DNA of 53,425 nucleotides from NCBI GenBank assembly GCA_028711445.1, contig JAQTSD010000006.1, forward strand, positions 1 to 53,425. The letters run 5' to 3'. Shown piece after piece: positions 1 through 10,945 of the stretch (position 1 is the first letter of the stretch; each line of letters opens with the position of its first letter). The notes beneath the pieces were generated by a model that saw nothing but the letters and a program-made list of their open reading frames with translations, did no database searches and was not told the DNA's origin. Origin of the DNA: Candidatus Peribacteraceae bacterium (GTDB taxonomy: Bacteria; Patescibacteriota; Gracilibacteria; Peribacterales; Peribacteraceae). Position numbers and translations under genes: made by a program.

Positions 1-178
1 GTTCGTCGGCCTCCGCCACTGCGGCAAAGCCCGGCATGCGCGCCCGAAAGATCATCCCATCACTGGAGAAATCAACAGGCATCACCATGTAGCACTTGCC
101 GGCATCGCCATCAATGAGCGGCATTGGCACGCCGTCTTCATCCAGGATCTGCCGTTGCTCGTCGGTGACGAGAATCAC
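1..178 (-). CDS. Partial small hypothetical protein (C-terminus runs off the window); GTG start at 178
   Basis: Minus-strand reading VILVTDEQRQILDEDGVPMPLIDGDAGKCYMVMPVDFSSDGMIFRARMPGF..., in-frame TAG just upstream of the GTG; truncated at window edge. Confidence 0.5.
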   Translation of the reverse strand, partial: MILVTDEQRQILDEDGVPMPLIDGDAGKCYMVMPVDFSSDGMIFRARMPGFAAVAEADE

Positions 179-285
179 CGGCGCAGTCTACACCGCCGAG
201 CCGCCGTACTGCGCATAATGGCGGCGCTTATCGGAGCTTGATATAATCATCGGCAGTAGCCAACACCACAACGGAGGAGGCGACA

Positions 286-738
286 ATGGGCGATGATTCT
301 GTGATTACGGAAAAAGCGGGATTGACGGCCGAAACGAAGTACAACCGAGTTTGGGACTTCTATCGTTACATGATCGACTGGCGGTATCGATGCCTGACCA
401 GAGTTGTCGGGACTTGGGCCGCCCTCGCTATAGCGTGTGGCTGGTTGTGGACGAATCGTCTCGAACACCTGGCATCTGTTCCTTGCCTTCTCGGCATAGC
501 AGCGTCGTTCGTGGCATGGTTCATGGAACGCCGTACGGTTGCAACCATCCACGACTGCGAGATGGAGGGTGATGAAATTGAGCGGCAGTCTGGTAGCCCC
601 GGATTATTTGCCAGGCTGGTGGATTCGACGGGCAAATCAACGCCCTACGATCTGATTATGCCTCGTCTCTACTTTGGCGGAATGGTCCTGTGGGTTCTGA
701 TTGCAGCACTAGTCGTGCTCCTTCGGTTCATGAAATAG
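286..738 (+). CDS. Small membrane protein (about 3 TM)
   Basis: ORF with GGAGGAGG Shine-Dalgarno upstream of ATG 286; hydrophobic segments WAALAIACGWLW, LLGIAASFVAWF, MVLWVLIAALVVLL. Confidence 0.6.
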   Translation: MGDDSVITEKAGLTAETKYNRVWDFYRYMIDWRYRCLTRVVGTWAALAIACGWLWTNRLEHLASVPCLLGIAASFVAWFMERRTVATIHDCEMEGDEIERQSGSPGLFARLVDSTGKSTPYDLIMPRLYFGGMVLWVLIAALVVLLRFMK

Positions 739-819
739 CGTGCAAGTGGCCAAAAGAAGCCCGCGGGAGGGGTCCAGCGGGCGAGTTGGACACCCTAAGG
801 TGCCCCAGCTCTCTCCGAG

Positions 820-1008
820 CTAATATGGCTTCTTCGGCATCATGAGTATTGCGATAAGCGCAAGCGGCCCGCCAATGAAACCCGCGACACGGTCGACCAA
901 GGCAGGAGGCGTCTTCGTCAATCCTCTGCTGATCCTGTTCGCAATGGCTCCGCACTGGATCCATAGGCAAGCCGCTACTGCCGCTAGTACGAGATAGACC
1001 CAAGCCAT
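820..1008 (-). CDS. Small membrane protein
   Basis: Internal ATG start MAWVYLVLAAVAACLWIQ... within ORF 820..1095; hydrophobic. Confidence 0.4.
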   Translation of the reverse strand: MAWVYLVLAAVAACLWIQCGAIANRISRGLTKTPPALVDRVAGFIGGPLALIAILMMPKKPY

Positions 1009-1066
1009 AAGAGTGTCTCCATGAGAGTCTCTGATCTGCACAAGGCAGGCTTGGACTCGGAATGTG

Positions 1067-1110
1067 AGCCCAGCCTTCCTGGCACCCACTGGCACCGAGA
1101 AGGCTGGGCT
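1067..1110. other. Perfect 12-bp inverted repeat (AGCCCAGCCTTC / GAAGGCTGGGCT)
   Basis: Read directly: 1067-1078 and 1099-1110 with a 20-nt loop. Confidence 0.7.
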
Positions 1111-1220
1111 TAATGGAGACGATTAGAAAGAGCAATGGTAATAGTAAACCAGATTCATATGGAAGTCCAGAACCTCCTCCAGGACTCATTGGAGGCTATT
1201 TCTGGTAGTGCGTCATTGTG

Positions 1221-1922
1221 TTACCCATCTCTCCCATCACGTACAACTGGTGAACCGACTCTTTCTTCAGGAAGAGGGCTGATCGGACGCCGCTTCACCG
1301 ATCTGTGAACCCAGATCGAATCGTTCTGGCCATCGCAGCACACGATCTCAAGGATCAAGTCGAATCCGTGTTCCCGGAGGAGACAGTACACCTCTTTCTG
1401 AAGCTTCTGTCCTCGAAAATACTCGATGGTTTCTGTTTCGATCTGGAGGACTTTGACGGCATCCAGCAGGGACCCGCAGCTGCTTAGGACATCGAACGTG
1501 GCGCCTTCGACGTCGATTTTCATGAGGTCAGGGGCAGGCAGGCGGTTACTCCTGACGAAGGTATCCAACCGGACGCACGGAACGGAGCGCTCCTCTTCTG
1601 TCGGAAGTTCTCTGCGCTCATAGATGCCATGCAGTCCCTGCATGTTCTTTTTGTAGAAGGAGGTCTGTCCGTCATGATCTGCGATCACAGCATGGAAGCC
1701 GTGAATGTTCCGCCGCTTCGCAAGGTAGGTGTCGAAGTTCTCCTTCAATCCTTCGATGGCATATACCTCGGCGTGCGGAAATAGCCTCTTCAATGCCATG
1801 GCGTCCTTTCCGTCCATTGCACCGACATCGTAAATCGTACGGATGCTCTGCAAATCGATCGCGGTCTCATCGCGCAAAAATGAAGCAAATTTCCCCATGG
1901 TTATTCTCTTGTAGGGAGCCAA
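1221..1922 (-). CDS. FkbM-family methyltransferase
   Basis: IYDVGAMDGKDAMALKRLFPHAEVYAIEGLKENFDTYL, LMKIDVEGATFDVLSSC typical of FkbM; likely start MGKF.. or MAPYK... Confidence 0.8.
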   Translation of the reverse strand: MAPYKRITMGKFASFLRDETAIDLQSIRTIYDVGAMDGKDAMALKRLFPHAEVYAIEGLKENFDTYLAKRRNIHGFHAVIADHDGQTSFYKKNMQGLHGIYERRELPTEEERSVPCVRLDTFVRSNRLPAPDLMKIDVEGATFDVLSSCGSLLDAVKVLQIETETIEYFRGQKLQKEVYCLLREHGFDLILEIVCCDGQNDSIWVHRSVKRRPISPLPEERVGSPVVRDGRDG

Positions 1923-2044
1923 AGGGGATGAGGGGAGTACGTTGCTGTAAAGGAAACTGTATCAGGTCGTCGGCAGATGTGCCATGAAGGTTGTCCCAGG
2001 GACTTCGTCGCGTATCTGTCTGGCATAGTGTTTTGTGCTACTGT

Positions 2045-2701
2045 ATGCCCATGGCGCGTCTCTTCTACACCCCTCTCCTCCTCACAGGTCTTTCCGTCTG
2101 TGCCCTTGCCGGTTGCAAAACTATCGCCCCCATGCCGGAGGATGTCGGATCGCCTCCCGCCTCCTCCAAAGCCACCGTTCCGCCGGCAGCGGATACGTCA
2201 GGTTGGCAAACCTATATCAATGACGTCTACCACTATCAGATCAAGATTCCGCAGGATGCCGTGATCGTCTTGGCTCCGAAAGATATGCTCACGGTTCCCG
2301 ATGATGAGCACGCGGCAGGTAAGACGATCGACGATGTGTTCGCGGAGGTGACGGGCAAAGTCTGCATCGCCGTCCGGACGGAGCTCTCTATCGTTTATAT
2401 CTCCGCGCCGATCAATGTGCAGGCGCGCTATTCCCCCTGCGGTCCGACGGGTGTGGGCTACCCTATCGAAGAGAAGACCGAACCGATAACAGTGGAGGGA
2501 GAGAAACACATTGCGTACGGATACGAAGCCAAAGGACCCGGCGAGCTTCTCACCGTGCATTCCGAATGGTTTTCCTTGAGCTTGCCCGACGGGACGAAGA
2601 TCAGCTACGGGTCCGCGCCGAACGATCGGATGACCTACGCCGATTACCTGGCAAAGAAAGCCGAACTGCGGGCGATCGTGGAGTCGTACAGGGGGGAATA
2701 A
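2045..2701 (+). CDS. Lipoprotein, hypothetical
   Basis: MPMARLFYTPLLLTGLSVCALAGCKT: signal peptide with lipobox LAGC. Confidence 0.7.
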   Translation: MPMARLFYTPLLLTGLSVCALAGCKTIAPMPEDVGSPPASSKATVPPAADTSGWQTYINDVYHYQIKIPQDAVIVLAPKDMLTVPDDEHAAGKTIDDVFAEVTGKVCIAVRTELSIVYISAPINVQARYSPCGPTGVGYPIEEKTEPITVEGEKHIAYGYEAKGPGELLTVHSEWFSLSLPDGTKISYGSAPNDRMTYADYLAKKAELRAIVESYRGE

Positions 2702-2735
2702 TTGAAAATTGCATTGAACAAACCATACATTCCAC

Positions 2736-2813
2736 ACCCAGAGCGGCCCTCCGTGGCCGCGGTCGGGAAGACATTGGTCGTATTGCCGCACCCACGGAGG
2801 GGTGCTGCTGGGT
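2736..2813. other. Large imperfect hairpin between convergent genes
   Basis: CACCCAGAGCGGCCCTCCGTGG ... CCCACGGAGGGGTGCTGCTGGGTG are near-complementary; inner GCGGCC CTCCGT GGCCGC. Confidence 0.55.
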
Positions 2814-2836
2814 GAAAAAGGAGCAATCGCGGGCGT

Positions 2837-5439
<2,603 letters not shown>

Positions 5440-5443
<4 letters not shown>

Positions 5444-5866
5444 CTCAAGGCCTCACCCCCTACCCCTTCTCCCTCCCCACTCCGCCTGCCTGCGTGGAGA
5501 GAGGGACGGCATGCTTGTTGAATGGTGCGCAGAACAGAGGGGAGGTCATGGAGAATTTGATCGTTGGTGAAGCGCAGGAGACGGCGTCCTTTTCGGTGAA
5601 GAATCTCCTCCCGTTCGCGGTCGTATCGTTGTTGTTGTACATGTATGTCTCCATCAATTTCAATGACCAGACTTTGATCAATACAGAGAAAATCCACGAC
5701 GAACCATTCCAGAGGAGCCTGTCTTCGAAATTTATAAACCAGCAAATTCACGGTTGCGCATGGCATTCCACAACACAGCTTCTGCCTGAGTCATTCGTTT
5801 GCGCGGACCCCGCGCGTACAGCATCTTCCGTTGATGTTGTTGCCGGGAGGTGTCTGCAACTTGCAT
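5440..5866 (-). pseudogene. DUF559 endonuclease-like gene, frameshifted
   Basis: Upstream frame MQVADTSRQQHQRKMLYARGPRKRMTQAEAVLWNAMRNREFAG then, after +1 nt near 5736-5738, YKFRRQAPLEWFVVDFLCIDQSLVIEIDGDIH...; joining both frames gives a contiguous DUF559 protein. Confidence 0.8.
5451..5505. repeat. Left imperfect inverted repeat flanking the DUF559 gene
   Basis: cctcaccccctaccccttctccctccccactccgcctgcctgcgtggagagaggg resembles the reverse complement of 5914-5968. Confidence 0.65.
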
Positions 5867-5913
5867 AAAGGAACTCAAGATAACGTGCGTTCGACAGAAG
5901 ACCAAGGATTTCC

Positions 5914-5968
5914 CCCTCTCCGGGTGGGCAGGCGGTGTGGATCGGAGAGGGGGATCAAGGGGGTGAGG
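5914..5968. repeat. Right imperfect inverted repeat flanking the DUF559 gene
   Basis: ccctctccgggtgggcaggcggtgtggatcggagagggggatcaagggggtgagg, inverted relative to 5451-5505. Confidence 0.65.
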
Positions 5969-6030
5969 CAGAAGGAAGGGGGGCTAGGCTTTTCCTTGAA
6001 TCTTCAGCCGAAAACCGCTATACTATCCCG

Positions 6031-7059
6031 ATGCCTCTCACACCCCAATCGATCTTCCAGAAGGCAAACGACGCCGGCGCATCTGACGTGCACCTCGTCG
6101 TCGGCAGTCCTGTCGTTTTCCGGATCGATGGCGCGCTCATCGAGCAAGGCAAGGAGAAGCTTACGGTCGGGGCTGTGGAGAGCTTCGTGAAGAGCGTGCT
6201 TGGAGCGAATACTTTCCAGAGGCTCAAAACCGAGCGCGAGATCGACGCATCCTACGAGCTTTGTAACGGCATCCGCCTGCGTGTGAATTGCCACTTCGAG
6301 CGCGGTCACCTCGGTCTCGCGGCACGCATCATCCCCAATGAAATTCCCGAACTTCAGCAGATCGGCTTCTCCGAGGAGATGCTCAAGCTCCTGAATCTGC
6401 CTGACGGCCTCTTGCTCGTCACTGGTCCCACAGGTGCCGGCAAATCCACGACGATGGCATCCATCATCAAGTATGTCCGTTCCACGCGTGCAGTGAATGT
6501 TGTGACGCTCGAGGATCCGATCGAGTTCATCCAATTGGCCGGCAAGGGCCTCATTCGCCAGCGCGAGCTCGGCGAGGATTTCCTGTCTTTCGGCGAGGCT
6601 CTCAAGCGCGTTCTGCGGCAGGATCCGAACATCATCATGATCGGCGAAATGCGTGATCTTGAAACGATTGCAGCAGCCCTCACCCTTGCGGAAACCGGCC
6701 ACCTCGTCATTGCCACGCTTCACACACCCAATTCCATCCAGACGGTGGATCGCATTATCGATGTCTTCCCGCCGCACCAGCAGCCTCAGATCCGCACACA
6801 GCTCTCCTTCTCGTTGCGGGCGATTCTTGCCCAGCGGCTCCTGCCCAAGGAAGGTGGGGGACGCGTTGCGCTGAGGGAATTACTCATCAATACGCCCGCC
6901 GTGGGCAACATTATCCGCGAGAGCCGCGTGCAGGAGATGAAGTCCGTCCTGCAGGCCGGCTGGTCGCTGGGGATGTTCACCTTCGAACAGGATGCCAAGC
7001 GCCTTCTCAAGGAAAAACTCATCTCCAAAGAGACCTACGAATGGGCCGTCGGCTCCTGA
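6031..7059 (+). CDS. pilT: PilT-like type IV pilus ATPase
   Basis: Walker A GPTGAGKST, VNVVTLEDPIEFIQ, GEMRDLETIAAALTLAETGHLVIATLHT; start MPLTPQSIFQKANDAGASDVHLVVGSP at 6031. Confidence 0.93.
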   Translation: MPLTPQSIFQKANDAGASDVHLVVGSPVVFRIDGALIEQGKEKLTVGAVESFVKSVLGANTFQRLKTEREIDASYELCNGIRLRVNCHFERGHLGLAARIIPNEIPELQQIGFSEEMLKLLNLPDGLLLVTGPTGAGKSTTMASIIKYVRSTRAVNVVTLEDPIEFIQLAGKGLIRQRELGEDFLSFGEALKRVLRQDPNIIMIGEMRDLETIAAALTLAETGHLVIATLHTPNSIQTVDRIIDVFPPHQQPQIRTQLSFSLRAILAQRLLPKEGGGRVALRELLINTPAVGNIIRESRVQEMKSVLQAGWSLGMFTFEQDAKRLLKEKLISKETYEWAVGS

Positions 7060-7074
7060 TCCCTTTTCTCCTCC

Positions 7075-8505
7075 ATGTACCCTTTCCGGTTCATCAGAGC
7101 GCACTATCAAACCATTTCTACGATTGCAGCTGCAGGTTTTCTGCTCGTGGTTGTCCTCTTCCTCGGTATTCTTTTCTATACACGAGGACGCTCTGCAATG
7201 GAGCTGAGACTCAAGGATCGCCTTCAGACGGTTGCGACGATCAGCGCGCAGCTCTTTACCGGAGAGGAACTCGACAGGATTCGTACGGAGGAGGACATGC
7301 AGAAATTGCAATTCGTCAGTATTGCTCACAAGTTGAAAGACGTGCTCGATGCGGATCCGAACATCAATTCCGTCTACCTTCTGCGGCAGACGGAAGACCC
7401 CTTGATCCTCCGATTCATCGTAGATGCCGACAGCCTCAAATCGTTCGCGGAGCTTGACGAGGACGGCAGCGGCGCACTCGATGCGTCCGAAGTGGTTCCC
7501 GTTCCGGGCGAACCGTACGATGTTACGGATATTCCGAAACTGCAGGGGGAAGCCTTCCTTCGACCGACGACCGATGATGCGGTTACGATGGATCAGTGGG
7601 GATTCGCCATTTCCGGTTATGCGCCGATCAGGCGTGCGGACAAGTCCGTGGCGGGCATCATCGGCATCGACATGTCGGCAGATCGCTACTACGAGCTTGC
7701 GACGAGCATCTTCTCCCCCGTGGCGCTCACGCTCTTCCTTCTGCTTGCAGCGTTGCTCTCCAGTCTCGTGTACATGATGCTATCCAATCGACGCATCGCT
7801 GCGCTTATGCAGCTCGAGAACGAACGCACGAGCTTGCTTCAGCTCATCATGCATCAGATCGGCACACCGCTGACCGCCTTCAAGTGGTACGAGGAAGACT
7901 TGCAGGAGACGGCGGGCAAGGACACATGCGATCCCGAGGAGGTGCGGGCGCACGGTCGCAACGTGCAGGAAGCCATCGAGATTCTCCAGAACATCTTCGA
8001 AGGTCTCGTGCAGGCTGATCAGATTCGTCACAGTTCCCAGTCGTACAAGAGGGGGCGTACAACACTGCGCTCCATACTCGATGATGTCACGAAAATCGAG
8101 CAAGCCGACCTCGCTCGTCGCTCTCAGACGCTCGCGGTCGATATCACCGAGAAAATCTTCGTGGAAGTGGACCGAAACGTCATCGTCGGCGTGCTCCGGG
8201 AACTCCTGCGCAATGCCATCACCTTCTCGCCTGAGAAGTCTGCGATTGCGCTGCGTGCTCACTGCAAAGGCTGTTGGGCGGTTGTAGAGGTGGAAGATCA
8301 CGGTTGTGGTATCCCGCCTGAAGACTTAAACCGCATCTTCGGCAAGTTCGTCCGTGGCTCCAACGCTGCCCGTTACAAGCCGACGGGTAACGGCCTCGGC
8401 CTCTTCGTGGTGAAGGAGATTATCGACAAGATAGGAGGCAAAGTTCACATCCGCTCCATCGAAGGGAAAGGGACGACCGTCGAGGTCTGGCTACCGGTGG
8501 AGTAG
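7075..8505 (+). CDS. Sensor histidine kinase with extracytoplasmic Cache/PDC-like domain carrying an EF-hand loop
   Basis: Two TM segments; LDEDGSGALDASE (7456-7491); H-box LIMHQIGTPLTAFKW; N/G boxes NAITFSPE, DHGCGIPPED, GNGLGLFVVKEI. Confidence 0.9.
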   Translation: MYPFRFIRAHYQTISTIAAAGFLLVVVLFLGILFYTRGRSAMELRLKDRLQTVATISAQLFTGEELDRIRTEEDMQKLQFVSIAHKLKDVLDADPNINSVYLLRQTEDPLILRFIVDADSLKSFAELDEDGSGALDASEVVPVPGEPYDVTDIPKLQGEAFLRPTTDDAVTMDQWGFAISGYAPIRRADKSVAGIIGIDMSADRYYELATSIFSPVALTLFLLLAALLSSLVYMMLSNRRIAALMQLENERTSLLQLIMHQIGTPLTAFKWYEEDLQETAGKDTCDPEEVRAHGRNVQEAIEILQNIFEGLVQADQIRHSSQSYKRGRTTLRSILDDVTKIEQADLARRSQTLAVDITEKIFVEVDRNVIVGVLRELLRNAITFSPEKSAIALRAHCKGCWAVVEVEDHGCGIPPEDLNRIFGKFVRGSNAARYKPTGNGLGLFVVKEIIDKIGGKVHIRSIEGKGTTVEVWLPVE

Positions 8506-8567
8506 GGATTTGTGGTTCGGACTTCGGGAATCGGACGTGAGACGGTTGCGACAATTTCTGCTCCTGA

Positions 8568-9926
8568 CTAGTCATGTAATTCGCACAATCCGTGGGGCTC
8601 AATCATGATCAATCTCAAATTCCCAAGGCTTGGGCTGCGCTCCGCATGACTCTCGACAGATGCATCATGTAACATCCTTGGGGTTGAGGAACAACTCTTG
8701 AAATGCTTACTGCCCAAAACAATAATTCCAACTTCTCCAACTGATAATGATTGCTCTAATAGACCTATGAGGATTGGATGAAGTCTGAGCAGATGCTCAC
8801 GAGTCATCTCATTATGTATCTGAACTATTTGAGCATATGGCGCTCCTTCTTCCTGACATAGTGCCACCACTTTCCTGAATGCTACTTTGAGTTGTGCTTG
8901 CTCGCCGCGTGAGAATGCCAAGCCATGAACAGTACGTGATAAATTATGTCCGGAGCGGAGTCCATCACGAATGGCCAAATCGCCGCCACAGAGAAGCTGG
9001 AATGCATCTCCAGCGCTATCAGTTAATCCCTGTTTAAGATTGTCATAACAGTTTTGAAACGCATTCTCACGCTCGTTGGCGTTACATTCTATTTTCCAAC
9101 GAAAGTCTATCATTCGTTGGAGTGAATTAATCGAGCGTAACTGAGCATGATGAGCAAGGGATTGGAGCAGTTCTTCTGGGCTTTGGGAATAATTTTCCAA
9201 GAAAAAGTGGGTATGCTCGTATCCAACCTGAGAGGCAATCATCATTTGAGCGCGATCAATGCTGTTTCTATGGCGGATAAATTGATATCCATAAGATGGG
9301 TCTTCTATCGCCTTTTCTAAAGTGGGTTCTGTAACCCCGTGATTTTGCATAAAACAAAAGCATAGCCTTTCAGCCTTCTCAGCATTGATGTCTGCCACTA
9401 CCGTGCCGTGCTCTTTCATTTGGTCGCACAGTCGATCTCCGAGCGCATGTACTTCTTGCTGTAGTTCGGTGTTAGCGCTTCGATTGAGCTCAGTATCGAC
9501 GATCCAGACGTCATGCAATTGAACCATCCCCCTTCTCTCTGGAAATAATTCTTGAATGGTCGTTTCATCGAGATGTACGCCAGTATCTTTTGCCCAAACC
9601 ATCAAAGCAGTACGTGACGCTCCTGTTGATACCACGGATACATTTGCGCCGCCATTCCCAAGTGGGGCATCGATTGCGTTTTCTTCGCGTCTTCTCAATA
9701 AAGTTCTTAGAAGACCAACTTGTTCATTTCGAAAGGAATGTATTCGTAGCGCAAGTGCCATAGCATTTCCAAGGTTAGTGGGTTGGGCATTGGCACGGAT
9801 GCTCATTCTCAACCATTGCGACTGCCGATCTCGCGATGGGATCCAGACATGCTCATTGTCATTCATGTCTGTTTCTCTCTTGGCCCATTCATCAATAATG
9901 AGATACTCGGGGAATTTTTTGCTCAT
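8568..9926 (-). CDS. Hypothetical protein, 452 aa, in an AT-richer island
   Basis: Long ORF in atypical composition; strong promoter TTGACA-N17-ATAATA just upstream (AATAATTGACAATTATGTATATTTATACATAATA). Confidence 0.65.
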   Translation of the reverse strand: MSKKFPEYLIIDEWAKRETDMNDNEHVWIPSRDRQSQWLRMSIRANAQPTNLGNAMALALRIHSFRNEQVGLLRTLLRRREENAIDAPLGNGGANVSVVSTGASRTALMVWAKDTGVHLDETTIQELFPERRGMVQLHDVWIVDTELNRSANTELQQEVHALGDRLCDQMKEHGTVVADINAEKAERLCFCFMQNHGVTEPTLEKAIEDPSYGYQFIRHRNSIDRAQMMIASQVGYEHTHFFLENYSQSPEELLQSLAHHAQLRSINSLQRMIDFRWKIECNANERENAFQNCYDNLKQGLTDSAGDAFQLLCGGDLAIRDGLRSGHNLSRTVHGLAFSRGEQAQLKVAFRKVVALCQEEGAPYAQIVQIHNEMTREHLLRLHPILIGLLEQSLSVGEVGIIVLGSKHFKSCSSTPRMLHDASVESHAERSPSLGNLRLIMIEPHGLCELHD

Positions 9927-10157
9927 AAATATATTATGTATAAATATACATAATTGTCAATTATTTGTGCACGCTTGCAGTAGCGTCCAAAGAAACTCCC
10001 GCTTGAGCTGATTTTCTGCGCTGGTCTCCCGTGAAATGGGACGGCATCGTAGGAGCGTCAATCCACTTCGGTTCCCCCTTTTTTGTGTACCCAATGCAAC
10101 CACCATCCTCCAGCAGTTGCTTTCTCTGTTGCCCGAAAACGCTTCGAATGCGAGAAC

Positions 10158-10186
10158 TTGAGGGGGAGGGGAACGTACGCTATAAT
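10158..10186 (+). promoter_or_regulatory. Promoter (TTGAGG-N17-TATAAT) with operator palindrome CGTACgctataatGTACG
   Basis: -35 at 10158-10163, -10 at 10181-10186; palindrome overlaps the -10; ATG at 10193. Confidence 0.7.
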
Positions 10187-10192
10187 GTACGC

Positions 10193-10480
10193 ATGGACAA
10201 GTGCATCACTGCCACGGAGGCTCGTAGGAGATTCTACGACGTCATCGACACGGCGGAGCACCCCGGGGTATCCGTGGTGATCACCCACGACGGGCTGCCG
10301 AAAGTCGTTGTCATGTCGTTCGAGGAGTATGAAGGCTGGCAGGAGACGATGGAGATCATGGCCGATCCCGACCCGACGCTGACGGGGGATATTCGCAGAG
10401 GCATCAGGGAGATGAAAGCAGGGAAGCGCCCCAAGGGTACTGTCGGTCTTGACGCTCTGAGGAAGCGGCTCACACTCTAA
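10193..10480 (+). CDS. Phd/YefM-family antitoxin
   Basis: CITATEARRRFYDVIDTAEHPGVSVVITHDGLPKVVVMSFEEYEGWQET; followed by RelE-like gene. Confidence 0.85.
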   Translation: MDKCITATEARRRFYDVIDTAEHPGVSVVITHDGLPKVVVMSFEEYEGWQETMEIMADPDPTLTGDIRRGIREMKAGKRPKGTVGLDALRKRLTL

Positions 10481-10482
10481 GT

Positions 10483-10737
10483 ATGTACGCGGTGGTTCTC
10501 AAGAAGCGGGCGGAGAAGGATATCGCTGCTCTGCGCAGGAAGGATCAGCAGCGTGTGCTGTCGGCTCTCGATGTCCTGCGGGAGAACCCTTTCGCGGGGA
10601 AGAGGTTACAGGGGGAGTACGAGGGAGCCTGGTCGCTGCGCATCTGGCCGTACCGCATCATCTATGTGATCCATCGGAGGGCTGTGACGGTCGTGGTCTT
10701 GCGTGTGGGACACAGGCAGGGGGTGTATGGGAAGTAG
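10483..10737 (+). CDS. RelE/ParE-family toxin
   Basis: YAVVLKKRAEKDIAALRRKDQQRVLSALDVLRENPFAGKRLQGEYEGAWSLRIWPYRIIYVIHRRAVTVVVLRVGHR. Confidence 0.88.
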   Translation: MYAVVLKKRAEKDIAALRRKDQQRVLSALDVLRENPFAGKRLQGEYEGAWSLRIWPYRIIYVIHRRAVTVVVLRVGHRQGVYGK

Positions 10738-10945
10738 GATGTCGGGATGTTGACTTTGGCCGCATGCGTGTGGCTTCATGATCGTCATGTGGTCGAGAGC
10801 GCGAAAATCCCTCACCCAAGCCCCGAAATCCGTTCCGCACCCCAGTAGAACGCCCCGGGAATGTCTGAGGAAATAGACACTCCCCGCCCTCCCCGTGCCA
10901 TGTGAACTTTACATGACATGAAATTCTGGTAGAGTGCAGGTTTGT

